Source: Paenibacillus sp. FSL K6-3182 (GTDB lineage Bacteria; Bacillota; Bacilli; Paenibacillales; Paenibacillaceae). Taken from it: a DNA stretch of 64,000 bases. Location of the stretch: assembly GCF_037976325.1 (NCBI RefSeq), contig NZ_CP150265.1:3405501-3469500 (forward strand), written 5' to 3'. The notes beneath the pieces are model-generated. The model was not told the origin of the DNA. It worked only from the letters and a program-made list of their open reading frames with translations, and ran no database searches. The translations under genes were made by a program, and so were the position numbers. Shown here piece after piece: positions 1-8,132 of the stretch (its first letter is position 1; every line of letters begins with the position of its first letter).

Positions 1-14
1 AGGAAGTGTAATGA

Positions 15-809
15 ATGAACGTATTATTTATCGGTGATATTGTAGGCAATGTAGGAAGAAGTGCGTTAAAGCGAGTACTGCCAGCACTTAAAAGTAAATA
101 TAACCCTCATATTATTATTGCGAATGGCGAGAATGCCGCTGCTGGTCGTGGGATTACAGCAACCATTGCTAAGGAATTTTTCGAATGGGGAATCCATGGC
201 ATAACGATGGGCAACCATACGTGGGATAATAAAGATATTTTTGAATGGATCGACGACGAGCCGCGCTTGGTTCGCCCAGCAAATTATGCAGAAGGCGCTC
301 CTGGACAAGGCATGGCTTTTATTAAGGCTGGCGGAAAGCAGCTCGCTATTATTAACTTGCAAGGCCGCACCTTTTTACCGCCAATCGATTGTCCATTCCG
401 CAAAGCAGACGAATTGATCGAAGAGGCAAAAGAGCAAACGAACAATATCCTTGTTGATTTTCATGCGGAAGCAACCTCGGAGAAAATCGCGATGGGATGG
501 CATCTCGATGGCAGAGCTTCTATCGTGCTTGGCACACATACGCATGTACAAACGAATGATGATACGATCCTGCCTGGGGGCACGGCTTACATAACAGATG
601 TTGGCATGGTTGGCCCTAAAGAAGGGGTGCTTGGCATGGAGCGAAACGCCGTTTTGCATAAATTTATTACGCAGCTGCCGGTTCGTTTTGTAGTGGATGA
701 AGGAAAGTGGCATTTGCATGCAATCTCTGTTCAAATCGATGATGCGACGGGACAGGCACGGAAAATTGAGAAAATTCGTCTTACGGAAGATGAATGGCTT
801 CTGATGTAA
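15..809 (+). CDS. ymdB: YmdB-family metallophosphoesterase
   Basis: A 264-residue calcineurin-like phosphoesterase of the YmdB (TIGR00282) type. In Bacillus subtilis YmdB hydrolyses 2',3'-cyclic nucleotides and affects biofilm and RNA-decay decisions. Metal-ligand motifs are in order: GDIVG with Asp8, NGEN at 37-40, GNHTWD at 66-71, FHAE near 150 and HTHVQTND at 175-182. The length is that of the family. An alternative ATG four bases upstream is out of frame. The gene is followed by spoVS, the same order as in Bacillus, where rny normally lies just upstream, so rny is probably outside the left edge of the window. The promoter is not inside the window. Confidence 0.95.
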   Translation: MNVLFIGDIVGNVGRSALKRVLPALKSKYNPHIIIANGENAAAGRGITATIAKEFFEWGIHGITMGNHTWDNKDIFEWIDDEPRLVRPANYAEGAPGQGMAFIKAGGKQLAIINLQGRTFLPPIDCPFRKADELIEEAKEQTNNILVDFHAEATSEKIAMGWHLDGRASIVLGTHTHVQTNDDTILPGGTAYITDVGMVGPKEGVLGMERNAVLHKFITQLPVRFVVDEGKWHLHAISVQIDDATGQARKIEKIRLTEDEWLLM

Positions 810-870
810 TACTATGATTCTAGTGAAAGTTCTGACAATTCAGAACAGTTTGTTAATATGCGGAATAAAA

Positions 871-897
871 GCAGGAATTTTTTAAACTCCCTCGAAT
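871..897 (+). promoter_or_regulatory. Candidate sigma-H promoter of spoVS
   Basis: GCAGGAATT (871-879) matches the sigma-H -35 consensus RnAGGAwwW, and GAAT at 894-897 matches the -10 core after the usual 11-12 base gap. Only the R at the first position of the -10 element (C891) differs. Bacillus spoVS is known to be sigma-H dependent. The start codon lies about 50 bases downstream. The match is by eye only. Confidence 0.6.
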
Positions 898-946
898 ACT
901 ATTTAAAAGTGGAATCCATCCAACAGTCCAAGGGGAGGTTCTTTTT

Positions 947-1207
947 ATGGATGTATTAAAAGTTTCAGCAAAGTCCAATCCAAATTCCGTTGCAGGTGCG
1001 CTAGCTGGCGTTCTTCGTGAACGTGGTGGTGCGGAGCTGCAAGCCATTGGTGCTGGTGCGTTAAATCAAGCGATCAAAGCAGTTGCGATTGCTCGTGGAT
1101 TTGTCGCTCCCAGCGGGGTGGATTTAATTTGTATACCGGCTTTTACTGACATTGTTATTGATGGGGAGGATCGAACAGCAATCAAATTGATTGTTGAACC
1201 TCGGTAG
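947..1207 (+). CDS. spoVS: Stage V sporulation protein S
   Basis: An 86-residue protein matching the whole SpoVS (Alba-like) family in length, opening MDVLKVSAKSNPNSVAGAL and keeping the central GAGALNQAIKA segment that packs the dimer. SpoVS is a small, highly conserved sporulation protein needed to progress past stage V in Bacillus; its biochemical role is thought to be nucleic-acid binding. A strong AAGGGGAGG ribosome binding site precedes the ATG. It sits between ymdB and a dipeptidase gene, has its own candidate sigma-H promoter, and is closed by a hairpin terminator, so it is probably transcribed alone. Confidence 0.97.
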   Translation: MDVLKVSAKSNPNSVAGALAGVLRERGGAELQAIGAGALNQAIKAVAIARGFVAPSGVDLICIPAFTDIVIDGEDRTAIKLIVEPR

Positions 1208-1261
1208 CAAGTCCAAGCGGCGTTATGGTGTAAGCCAATTGGATTAAAAAACAATCGTTCG

Positions 1262-1289
1262 CCTGTTTACGTCGTAGACAGGTTTTTTT
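1262..1289 (+). terminator. Rho-independent terminator after spoVS
   Basis: A 9-bp stem (CCTGTTTAC with GTAGACAGG, one G-T pair) with a three-base loop is followed by seven T. It lies 55 bases after the spoVS stop and before the dipeptidase ribosome binding site. Confidence 0.85.
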
Positions 1290-1319
1290 GCTGCAAATTA
1301 TAAACGGTGAGGTGCGTCT

Positions 1320-2261
1320 ATGAAAGTGGTAGATTTCCATTGCGATGTGCTATGCAAACTGTTGATTGATGAAAATTTATATTTTCAAGGCAATAAGCCC
1401 GGCAAATTAGATGTTACATACGAGCGTTTAAAGGCTGCAGGAACGATCTTGCAAACTTTTGCAATCTATATTCCACAATCAATGAATGGTCGACTAGAGC
1501 CGATTTTGGAGAGTATAGATCGTTTCCACCAGATGGTATTAAGCTGCGAGGACATGGTGTGGGTAAGGACAACCCATGACTTGGATTCTTGTATTAAGGA
1601 TGGAAAAATCGGAGCATTACTGTCGCTTGAAGGTGTTGATGGTCTTCAAGGACAAATGTCGCTGCTTCGCATTATGCATCAATTAGGGATACGTGCAGCT
1701 GGAATGACATGGAATCATGCGAATTGGGCTGCGGATGGAGCGATGGAGCAGCGTGGCGGGGGCTTGACCGCAAAAGGGAAATTGCTAGTAGAAGAATGCA
1801 ATAATTTGGATATACTAATAGATGTATCACATTTATCTGAACGTGCGTTCTGGGATGTTGCTGAGCTTTCCAAGAGACCGATCCTAGCTTCTCATTCAAA
1901 TGCAAGAGCAATCTGTGATCATCCGCGAAATTTGAGGGATGCCCAAATTGAAAAAATAATTGAGATGCATGGAGTAGTAGGGGTTACTTTTGTGCCTTGG
2001 TTTGTATCCAGCGCAGAAGTCGTTGTCATCGATGATTTATTGCGTCATATTGAGCATATTTGTGAGCTGGGCGGAGCATCGCATATTATGCTCGGCTCTG
2101 ATTTTGACGGAATTGATAGCTATATGAAACAATTAACGCATCCTGGAGAACTCGTTAATCTTCAAGAGGCACTTCTTAAACGATATTCTGAGCAGCAAAC
2201 CGAACAGTTTATGTCCGGCAATGCACTTCGTTTTCTTAGGGAAAATCTCCCTTTTAACTAA
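1320..2261 (+). CDS. Peptidase family M19 (membrane-type) dipeptidase
   Basis: A 313-residue zinc dipeptidase of the renal/membrane dipeptidase family, predicted to cleave dipeptides with broad specificity. The family's metal-binding residues are visible: DFHCD near the start (His7, Asp9), LEGVDGL with the bridging Glu, DVSHLSERAFWDV, ASHSNARA and GSDFDGID. There is no signal peptide, so it is probably cytoplasmic, as in other Firmicutes. GGTGAGGTG serves as ribosome binding site for the ATG. It follows the spoVS terminator and is separated from korA by about 180 bases carrying a promoter, so it appears to be a single-gene unit. The physiological substrate cannot be told from the sequence. 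Confidence 0.92.
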   Translation: MKVVDFHCDVLCKLLIDENLYFQGNKPGKLDVTYERLKAAGTILQTFAIYIPQSMNGRLEPILESIDRFHQMVLSCEDMVWVRTTHDLDSCIKDGKIGALLSLEGVDGLQGQMSLLRIMHQLGIRAAGMTWNHANWAADGAMEQRGGGLTAKGKLLVEECNNLDILIDVSHLSERAFWDVAELSKRPILASHSNARAICDHPRNLRDAQIEKIIEMHGVVGVTFVPWFVSSAEVVVIDDLLRHIEHICELGGASHIMLGSDFDGIDSYMKQLTHPGELVNLQEALLKRYSEQQTEQFMSGNALRFLRENLPFN

Positions 2262-2314
2262 AATGAATTCGATCTATTTGCGGTATGGGATTGATCGAAA
2301 CAAACTATGCTTAT

Positions 2315-2328
2315 ATTAAGCGTTTACA
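2315..2328 (-). promoter_or_regulatory. Weak cre-like site before korAB
   Basis: Read on the minus strand, TGTAAACGCTTAAT matches 12 of 14 positions of the CcpA catabolite-response consensus TGWAANCGNTNWCA; the final CA is replaced by AT. It lies about 35 bases upstream of the candidate korA -35 box. This could be chance. Confidence 0.3.
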
Positions 2329-2361
2329 TCTTGATTTTTATAGATATGCGCTTTAAACTTG

Positions 2362-2391
2362 TTGTGACTGTTATGAATTATACTATATAAT
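2362..2391 (+). promoter_or_regulatory. Candidate sigma-A promoter of korAB
   Basis: TTGTGA (2362-2367) and TATAAT (2386-2391) are separated by 18 bases, in an AT-rich stretch about 50 bases upstream of the korA start. The spacing is one base longer than optimal. Confidence 0.5.
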
Positions 2392-2443
2392 TACTTGATG
2401 AAATAGAATATTGCACGTTTTAGACAAAGAGGAGTTGGGCATT

Positions 2444-4201
2444 TTGATTAGTCAATTGTCTTGGAAGATCGGGGGACAACAAGGTGAAGGCGTCGAAAGT
2501 ACAGACCGGATTTTTTCCACGGCGCTAAACCGTTTAGGCTATTATTTATATGGATATCGTCATTTCTCCTCGCGGATCAAAGGCGGACATACGAATAACA
2601 AAATTCGTATAAGCACGAAGCCGATTCGTGCTATTTCGGATGATTTGGATATTTTGGTTGCTTTTGACCAAGAAAGCATTGATTTGAATGCGAAGGAATT
2701 GCGTCTAGGCGGCGTTATCGTTGCAGATGCAAAGTTTAACCCAACGATACCTGAAGGCATAGATGCTAGACTGTTTGCTGTTCCGATTACGAAGATGGCT
2801 GAGGAGCTAGGCACTTCATTAATGAAAAACATGGTTGCCTCAGGCGCTTCTTGGGCGCTTCTTGGTCTTCCGCTTGAAGTATTCAATAAAGCGGTTGAAG
2901 AAGAGTTTGGACGCAAAGGCGCAGCTGTTGTAGAGAAAAATATCGAAGCGGTAAAAAGCGGCGCTGAGTTTGTGCTGGAGCAAGCGGGCGGACCGCTTGA
3001 CGAATTTAAGCTAGATGAGGCGGATGGGCAGCAGAAGCTGTTCATGATTGGCAATGAAGCAATCGGTCTAGGCTCTTTGGCAGCTGGTTGCCGTTTGATG
3101 GCGGCTTACCCGATCACACCAGCTTCCGAGATTATGGAATATTTAATTAAAAAGCTTCCGAAATTCGGCGGAACAGTCGTGCAAACGGAGGATGAAATTG
3201 CAGCGGTAACGATGGCGATTGGTGCAAACTATGCTGGCGTTCGCACAATGACCGCTTCTGCGGGTCCTGGACTGTCCCTAATGATGGAGGCTATTGGTCT
3301 TGCAGGCATGACAGAAACACCGCTGGTCATCGTTAATACGCAGCGTGGCGGTCCTTCAACGGGTCTACCTACGAAGCAAGAGCAATCGGACTTGAACGCA
3401 ATGGTTTATGGCACACATGGAGAGATTCCAAAAATCGTCATTGCTCCTGCATCGATTGAAGACTGCTTCTACGATACGATTGAATCGTTCAATTTGGCTG
3501 AGGAATATCAAGTACCGGTCATTCTGATGACCGATTTGCAGCTGTCGCTCGGCAAACAATCCTGTGATCAGCTTGATTACAGCAAAATTGAAATCAAACG
3601 CGGCAAACTAGTCGAGAATGTGCCTGCCCTTGAAGGCCACGACTTGTTTAAACGCTATGAGCTAACAGAAGACGGCATTTCCCCTCGTGTATTGCCTGGC
3701 GAGAAGGGCGGTCTGCATCATGTGACAGGCGTAGAGCATGATGAAACTGGACGTCCATCGGAGAATGCAATGAACCGTCAGCACATGATGGATAAGCGAT
3801 TGAACAAGCTGAATGATATGTACATTCGTGAAGCTATTCGTGTTGACGCGCCTCATGAAACGCCTGATTTGCTTATTATCGGTATGGGTTCTACTGGCGG
3901 CACGATTGATGAAGCTAGAAGCTTGCTAACTCTAGATGGCGTGAAAACGAACCATATCACGATTCGTCAAATTCATCCGTTCCCAACTAAACCTCTGCTT
4001 CCTTACTTGCAAAATGCGAAAAAAGTAATTGTCATCGAAAATAATGCAACCGGACAGCTGGCAGGACAAATTAAAATGCATGCTGGTTTTGCAGAAAAAA
4101 TCGATAGCTTGCTTAAATACGACGGTAACCCATTTTTACCTTCCGACGTTCACAAAGCATGTAAGGAGTTGAGTTTAGATGGCAACGTTCAAAGAGTTTA
4201 G
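2444..4201 (+). CDS. korA: 2-oxoacid:acceptor oxidoreductase, alpha subunit (gamma-alpha fusion)
   Basis: Subunit of a thiamine-diphosphate and iron-sulfur 2-oxoacid:ferredoxin oxidoreductase, which decarboxylates a 2-oxoacid (2-oxoglutarate or pyruvate) to the acyl-CoA. About 190 N-terminal residues form the gamma domain (WKIGGQQGEG, HFSSRIKGGHTNN) and the rest is the alpha domain (GNEAIGLGSLAAG, AYPITPASEIME, TEDEIAAV, TASAGPGLSLM). I chose the TTG at 2444 because AAAGAGGAG lies nine bases before it and homologues begin ISQLSWK; reading upstream to the TTG at 2411 would remove the ribosome binding site. It gives 585 residues. The gene overlaps korB, so the two are translationally coupled. 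Confidence 0.93.
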   Translation: MISQLSWKIGGQQGEGVESTDRIFSTALNRLGYYLYGYRHFSSRIKGGHTNNKIRISTKPIRAISDDLDILVAFDQESIDLNAKELRLGGVIVADAKFNPTIPEGIDARLFAVPITKMAEELGTSLMKNMVASGASWALLGLPLEVFNKAVEEEFGRKGAAVVEKNIEAVKSGAEFVLEQAGGPLDEFKLDEADGQQKLFMIGNEAIGLGSLAAGCRLMAAYPITPASEIMEYLIKKLPKFGGTVVQTEDEIAAVTMAIGANYAGVRTMTASAGPGLSLMMEAIGLAGMTETPLVIVNTQRGGPSTGLPTKQEQSDLNAMVYGTHGEIPKIVIAPASIEDCFYDTIESFNLAEEYQVPVILMTDLQLSLGKQSCDQLDYSKIEIKRGKLVENVPALEGHDLFKRYELTEDGISPRVLPGEKGGLHHVTGVEHDETGRPSENAMNRQHMMDKRLNKLNDMYIREAIRVDAPHETPDLLIIGMGSTGGTIDEARSLLTLDGVKTNHITIRQIHPFPTKPLLPYLQNAKKVIVIENNATGQLAGQIKMHAGFAEKIDSLLKYDGNPFLPSDVHKACKELSLDGNVQRV

Positions 4202-5045
4202 AAATAATGTAAAACCTAACTGGTGCCCGGGCTGCGGAGACTTTTCTATTCAAGCGGCGATTCAACGTGCAGCAGCTAACGTAGGACTAGAACCTGAGAA
4301 CCTAGCGGTTATATCAGGTATTGGATGTTCAGGCCGGATCTCTGGCTACATTAACGCATATGGCTTCCATGGCATTCACGGCCGCGTGCTGCCTATCGCA
4401 CAAGGTGTAAAGCTTGCTAATCGCGAGCTTACCGTAATCGCTTCAGGCGGAGACGGAGACGGCTTCGCTATTGGTATGGGGCACACGGTTCACGCGATCC
4501 GTCGCAACCTGAATGTGACTTATATCGTAATGGATAACCAAATTTATGGCTTAACCAAAGGTCAAACTTCACCGCGCAGCGCGGAAGGCTTCAAAACAAA
4601 ATCGACGCCGGAAGGCTCGATTGAGTCGACGCTGTCACCGCTTGAGATTGCGTTGTCTGCGGGTGCAACATTTATTGCTCAATCATTCTCGAGTGATTTG
4701 AAGCAGCTGACGAAATTAATCGAAGAGGGAATCAACCACGAAGGTTTCTCCTTGATTAACGTATTCAGCCCATGTGTTACCTTCAACAAAATCAATACGT
4801 ACGACTGGTTTAAGGAAAATATCGTGAACTTGGAGCAATTCCCTGATTACGATCCAACAAACCGCGTGCAGGCGATGAACAAGATTATGGAAACAAACGG
4901 CATGCTTACAGGACTTATCTATCAGAATAAAACGCGTAAAGCCTATGAAGATTTGATTACAGGCTTCAAGCCCGAGGCTCTAGCTAAGCAAAATATCAAA
5001 ATCACCCCAGAAGAATTCGATAAGCTTGTTGCCGAATTTAAATAA
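4179..5045 (+). CDS. korB: 2-oxoacid:ferredoxin oxidoreductase, beta subunit
   Basis: The 288-residue thiamine-diphosphate-binding partner of KorA. NWCPGCGDF and GIGCSGRIS hold cysteines expected for the [4Fe-4S] cluster; GGDGDGFAIG followed about 30 residues later by NQIYGLTKGQTSPRS is the thiamine-diphosphate/Mg site. AAGGAG precedes the ATG, which lies inside the last codons of korA (23-base overlap). The pair resembles the Bacillus-type KorAB; pyruvate versus 2-oxoglutarate specificity cannot be settled by eye. A strong hairpin terminator follows directly, although pduL begins only 90 bases later. Confidence 0.94.
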   Translation: MATFKEFRNNVKPNWCPGCGDFSIQAAIQRAAANVGLEPENLAVISGIGCSGRISGYINAYGFHGIHGRVLPIAQGVKLANRELTVIASGGDGDGFAIGMGHTVHAIRRNLNVTYIVMDNQIYGLTKGQTSPRSAEGFKTKSTPEGSIESTLSPLEIALSAGATFIAQSFSSDLKQLTKLIEEGINHEGFSLINVFSPCVTFNKINTYDWFKENIVNLEQFPDYDPTNRVQAMNKIMETNGMLTGLIYQNKTRKAYEDLITGFKPEALAKQNIKITPEEFDKLVAEFK

Positions 5046-5057
5046 GTGGTATGATAA

Positions 5058-5086
5058 GCATGCGGCCAAAAGGCCGTATGCTTTTT
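5058..5086 (+). terminator. Terminator after korB
   Basis: A 10-bp stem, GCATGCGGCC with GGCCGTATGC (one G-T pair), has an AAAA loop and a T-rich tail. It should separate or attenuate korAB from pduL. Confidence 0.85.
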
Positions 5087-5134
5087 CTTTCAACTCTGTG
5101 GAAAACAACAAAATTAAATCAGGAGAGTGACAAC

Positions 5135-5710
5135 ATGATACATAGAGGAGTACCAATCGGAGTATCTGCAAGACATATTCATTTATCACAGGAGCATGTT
5201 GAAATATTGTTTGGGGCAGGTTATGCGTTAACTGAAATGAAGCCATTGTCTCAGCCAGGACAATACGCTGCTAATGAAACGGTTGCGGTTGTGGGTCCAA
5301 AAGGAACATTTGGAAAAGTGAGAATTCTCGGACCTGCACGGAAAGAGACGCAGCTCGAAGTATCGCGTACGGACGCATTTGCGTTAGGCGTTAACCCGCC
5401 AGTTCGGGAATCAGGTAATACAAAAGGCTCTGCAGGCATTAAGCTTCAAGGACCTGCTGGAGAGGTTACAATCGAAGAGGGCGTCATTGTAGCGGCTCGT
5501 CATATTCATTTCCACACAAGCGATGCTGAGCGGTTTGGTATTGCGGACAAGCAGTCGCTGCGGGTTCGTTTCGCTGGCGAGCGCGGTGTCGTATTCGAAA
5601 ATGTTGTTGCACGTGTATCTGATCAATTCGCACTTGATATGCATATCGATACAGATGAAGCAAATGCAGCAGGCGTGAAAAACGGAGATATGGCTGAAAT
5701 CATAGATTAG
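5135..5710 (+). CDS. pduL: PduL-type phosphate acyltransferase
   Basis: A 191-residue phosphate propanoyl/acetyl transferase of the PduL family, interconverting acyl-CoA plus phosphate with acyl phosphate plus CoA. The two zinc-binding histidine motifs are present: ARHIHLS (His14, His16) and ARHIHFH in the second half, followed by the DMHIDTDEAN segment typical of the family. I start at the ATG at 5135, preceded by AGGAGAGTG; an upstream in-frame ATG at 5051 lies before the korB terminator and would add an unrelated N terminus. There is no N-terminal encapsulation peptide and no microcompartment shell gene nearby. With korAB just upstream, a 2-oxoacid to acyl-CoA to acyl-phosphate route is plausible. 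Confidence 0.9.
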   Translation: MIHRGVPIGVSARHIHLSQEHVEILFGAGYALTEMKPLSQPGQYAANETVAVVGPKGTFGKVRILGPARKETQLEVSRTDAFALGVNPPVRESGNTKGSAGIKLQGPAGEVTIEEGVIVAARHIHFHTSDAERFGIADKQSLRVRFAGERGVVFENVVARVSDQFALDMHIDTDEANAAGVKNGDMAEIID

Positions 5711-5720
5711 TCAATAAAAA

Positions 5721-5766
5721 AACAGCTTCCCTGTCGTCAGAGACGATGAGGAAGCTGTTTTTTTTG
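5721..5766. terminator. Bidirectional terminator between pduL and the MFS gene
   Basis: AACAGCTTCC (5721-5730) pairs with GGAAGCTGTT (5750-5759), with A-runs on the left and T-runs on the right, so it can serve both convergent genes. Confidence 0.85.
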
Positions 5767-5781
5767 TTTGGAAAGATGGAA

Positions 5782-7275
5782 TTAATGTCCCATCATCATG
5801 GATACTTCAGGTTTATTCTCAGCATTGGTGCCATCTTCTTGCTTCGGTCTGCGAAGCAGGAAGGCTGTGAGGGCGCCAACGATTGAAATGGATGCCAAGA
5901 TGAAGAACGTATCCCCGTAAGAGGAGTATACTACATTTGGTCCTGGGTTAGTTACACTGTAATGCTCTACTCTGCTAGCGAGAATCGTCGACAAGCCAGC
6001 GATTGCAAAGGAAGTCATAACCTGCTGCGCAGCTGCGGTCAGCGAGGTTACGCGGCTAACGAGCTCCTTAGGAGCGGATTGCATAATATGTGTGTTAAGC
6101 GGCATCATCGACAAGCCCATACCTGCACCGAGAAGAGCAATCGGAATCATAAGAGTGAGAAGAGTCGTGTCCGTTGAAAGCTGGCTAAGGATGAAGCCTG
6201 CAATCGTAACAATGGATAAACCGGCAATGACGATTGGACGAGCACCGAAACGGTCAAATAGCTTGCCGCCGATCGGCATGAAAATACCTGCCGCTAAAGC
6301 TTGTGGAAGCAAAATAAGTCCAGTATCAAATGCGGAGTAACCTTTGGCGATTTGCAAGAAAATCGGAATTAAGAATAATGTTCCGAATAATGCGATTTGA
6401 ACAATCCACTGCAAAATAATGCCGCGTGTGAAATTGCTTGATTTAAAGACGCGAAGCTCAAGCAAAGGCTCCTTGCGCTTCAGTTCTATGATGATGAAGA
6501 GGATAAGCGAAATACCGCCTACGATCATACCGATCAAAGCTTCAGGCGAGGTCCAGCCGCTGCCTGCGCCGCCTTCACCGCCGCCAGCAGAGCTTACGCC
6601 ATAAGCAAGACTGGCAAAAGCAAGTGGGGCAAAAATCATACCTAAAAAGTCTAGGGAAGGAACATGTTTGCGTTCAATTTTTGGCAAGGTGCGAAGCCCT
6701 ACGATAACGGCAATGACACCAATCGGTAGATTGATAATAAATATCCAATGCCAAGATACATAATCAACGAGCCAGCCTGCTACTACAGGTCCAAGAGCGG
6801 GAGCTAACAGCATTGGAATACCGATCATACCCATAACTGCTCCTTGTTTGCCAGGAGGGCTGAGTCTAAAGGTAAAGGCCATTGCGATTGGAGCAACCAT
6901 ACCGCCGCCAAGACCTTGAATGATACGGAATACGATAAGCTGTTCAGCGGTTGTTGCTAATGCACAAAGACCGGAACCAATCGTAAACATAATGATTGAG
7001 AACAAAAAGACTTGTTTGGCGCCAAAACGATCTGACATCCATCCCGCAAGCGGAATAACAGCAGCCTGTGCAAGTGCATAACCCGTAATGGTCCACTGAA
7101 CAAGCGACATCGAGCTTTTGAAGTCGGCCATTAAGCCTGGCATAGCGACATTCATTGCGGTGCCGTCCAAAATAACCATGAACATACCGACGATAATGGC
7201 AATCAGCGGTGCAATAATATTGCGCATGGACATCGGATCACCAGCAGGTGCTGCTTTTTTTGAAGCTGAAGCCAT
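5782..7275 (-). CDS. DHA2-type MFS multidrug exporter (14 TM)
   Basis: A 497-residue EmrB/QacA-type major facilitator antiporter, predicted to use proton motive force to export drugs or toxic metabolites. Visible family motifs are LDGTAMNVAMPGL in TM1, GWMSDRFGAKQVF (motif A) and LGPVVAGWLVDYVSWHWIF (motif C region). About fourteen hydrophobic segments are spread over the chain, with a short hydrophilic tail. AGGAGG lies nine bases before the ATG. It is divergent from a TetR gene, with a perfect palindrome in the shared upstream region, the classic arrangement for a repressor-controlled efflux pump. The substrate is unknown. Confidence 0.92.
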   Translation of the reverse strand: MASASKKAAPAGDPMSMRNIIAPLIAIIVGMFMVILDGTAMNVAMPGLMADFKSSMSLVQWTITGYALAQAAVIPLAGWMSDRFGAKQVFLFSIIMFTIGSGLCALATTAEQLIVFRIIQGLGGGMVAPIAMAFTFRLSPPGKQGAVMGMIGIPMLLAPALGPVVAGWLVDYVSWHWIFIINLPIGVIAVIVGLRTLPKIERKHVPSLDFLGMIFAPLAFASLAYGVSSAGGGEGGAGSGWTSPEALIGMIVGGISLILFIIIELKRKEPLLELRVFKSSNFTRGIILQWIVQIALFGTLFLIPIFLQIAKGYSAFDTGLILLPQALAAGIFMPIGGKLFDRFGARPIVIAGLSIVTIAGFILSQLSTDTTLLTLMIPIALLGAGMGLSMMPLNTHIMQSAPKELVSRVTSLTAAAQQVMTSFAIAGLSTILASRVEHYSVTNPGPNVVYSSYGDTFFILASISIVGALTAFLLRRPKQEDGTNAENKPEVSMMMGH

Positions 7276-7368
7276 TTTATTTCCTCCTATCCAAATATGA
7301 GGGTCTATCCAACTATTGTTGACCTCTGCATACCAGCAGGCTACAATAAAAGGTGACCGCTTCTATGA

Positions 7369-7384
7369 GCGGACAATTGTCCGC
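7369..7384. promoter_or_regulatory. Perfect 16-bp palindrome, probable TetR operator
   Basis: GCGGACAATTGTCCGC is a perfect inverted repeat midway between the divergent MFS and TetR start codons (about 95 and 75 bases away). A partial second copy, CAATTGTC, occurs at 7412-7419, closer to the TetR gene. Symmetric sites of this size between divergent efflux and TetR genes usually bind the repressor; that assignment is inference. Confidence 0.7.
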
Positions 7385-7460
7385 ATTACTGAATAATAAA
7401 GACGAATGGGGCAATTGTCAATCGTAAGATTTGTAAACGCGGAAAAAGGAGATAGGAACG

Positions 7461-8069
7461 ATGACTGCACCAGAAAACAGCAGAACGAAACAAGCGCTCA
7501 GCAAAGCGATTTTGCGTACGGCTAATCACTTGTTTACGGAGCATGGGGTAGAATCGGTCAGTATGCATCAAATCGCCAAATCAGTCGGTATTGGACAAGG
7601 CACCTTGTACCGGAGGTATTCAAACAAAGGTGATTTGTGTATGGATATGATGAAAGAGAATTTTGAAATTTTCATCAATGAGATCGACGCGTATTTGACA
7701 GAAGGGGCTATGCTGTCCGTACATGAGCGATTGAGCGGAGTAATGTGCAAAATTATAGCGTTTATCGATAAGGAATCGAAATGGCTTGGCGTGATGCAAT
7801 CTTTTAATAAAATCGAACTTGAACATCCTAAAGGTGATTTTTTCCAATCACCGCCTTATCTATATTTGCATAGTGTCCTGCGCGGCTTGCTTGAGGAAGC
7901 AATGGAGAAAGAGCAAATTAAGCCTGTTGATCCTTGTTATGCTGCACATTCCTTTATATCCATTCAATCCCCGCATACGTTTAGGCAATTGCGGTACGTG
8001 ATGGGCTACACTTGTGAAGAAATACAGGATCGGTTTTGCAAGACATTTATTGATCCTTTATTTCGTTAA
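7461..8069 (+). CDS. TetR/AcrR-family transcriptional regulator
   Basis: A 202-residue regulator with an N-terminal TetR helix-turn-helix: the segment ILRTANHLFTEHGVESVSM is followed by QIAKSVGIGQGTLYRRYSNKGDL, the canonical recognition region at about residues 20-58. The C-terminal half is the variable ligand-binding and dimerisation domain. AAAAGGAGATAG precedes the ATG. It is divergent from the DHA2 exporter and probably represses both itself and the pump through the palindrome at 7369-7384, with release by an unknown ligand. The gene ends at a strong bidirectional terminator. Confidence 0.92.
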   Translation: MTAPENSRTKQALSKAILRTANHLFTEHGVESVSMHQIAKSVGIGQGTLYRRYSNKGDLCMDMMKENFEIFINEIDAYLTEGAMLSVHERLSGVMCKIIAFIDKESKWLGVMQSFNKIELEHPKGDFFQSPPYLYLHSVLRGLLEEAMEKEQIKPVDPCYAAHSFISIQSPHTFRQLRYVMGYTCEEIQDRFCKTFIDPLFR

Positions 8070-8085
8070 TTAATTAGTAATGTAA

Positions 8086-8119
8086 AAGAGAGGACAGCGT
8101 ATATGCTGTCCTCTCTTTT
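8086..8119. terminator. Bidirectional terminator between tetR and the sliding clamp gene
   Basis: GAGAGGACAGC (8088-8098) pairs perfectly with GCTGTCCTCTC (8105-8115) around a six-base loop, flanked by A-run and T-run, serving both convergent genes. Confidence 0.9.
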
Positions 8120-8132
8120 ATTTGTCTTGAAA

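Noticed and set aside
5051..5134. 28-residue N-terminal extension of PduL, possibly a microcompartment targeting peptide
   Set aside because: The extension is encoded by the korB terminator hairpin, has no ribosome binding site and is not amphipathic; the ATG at 5135 has a good site.
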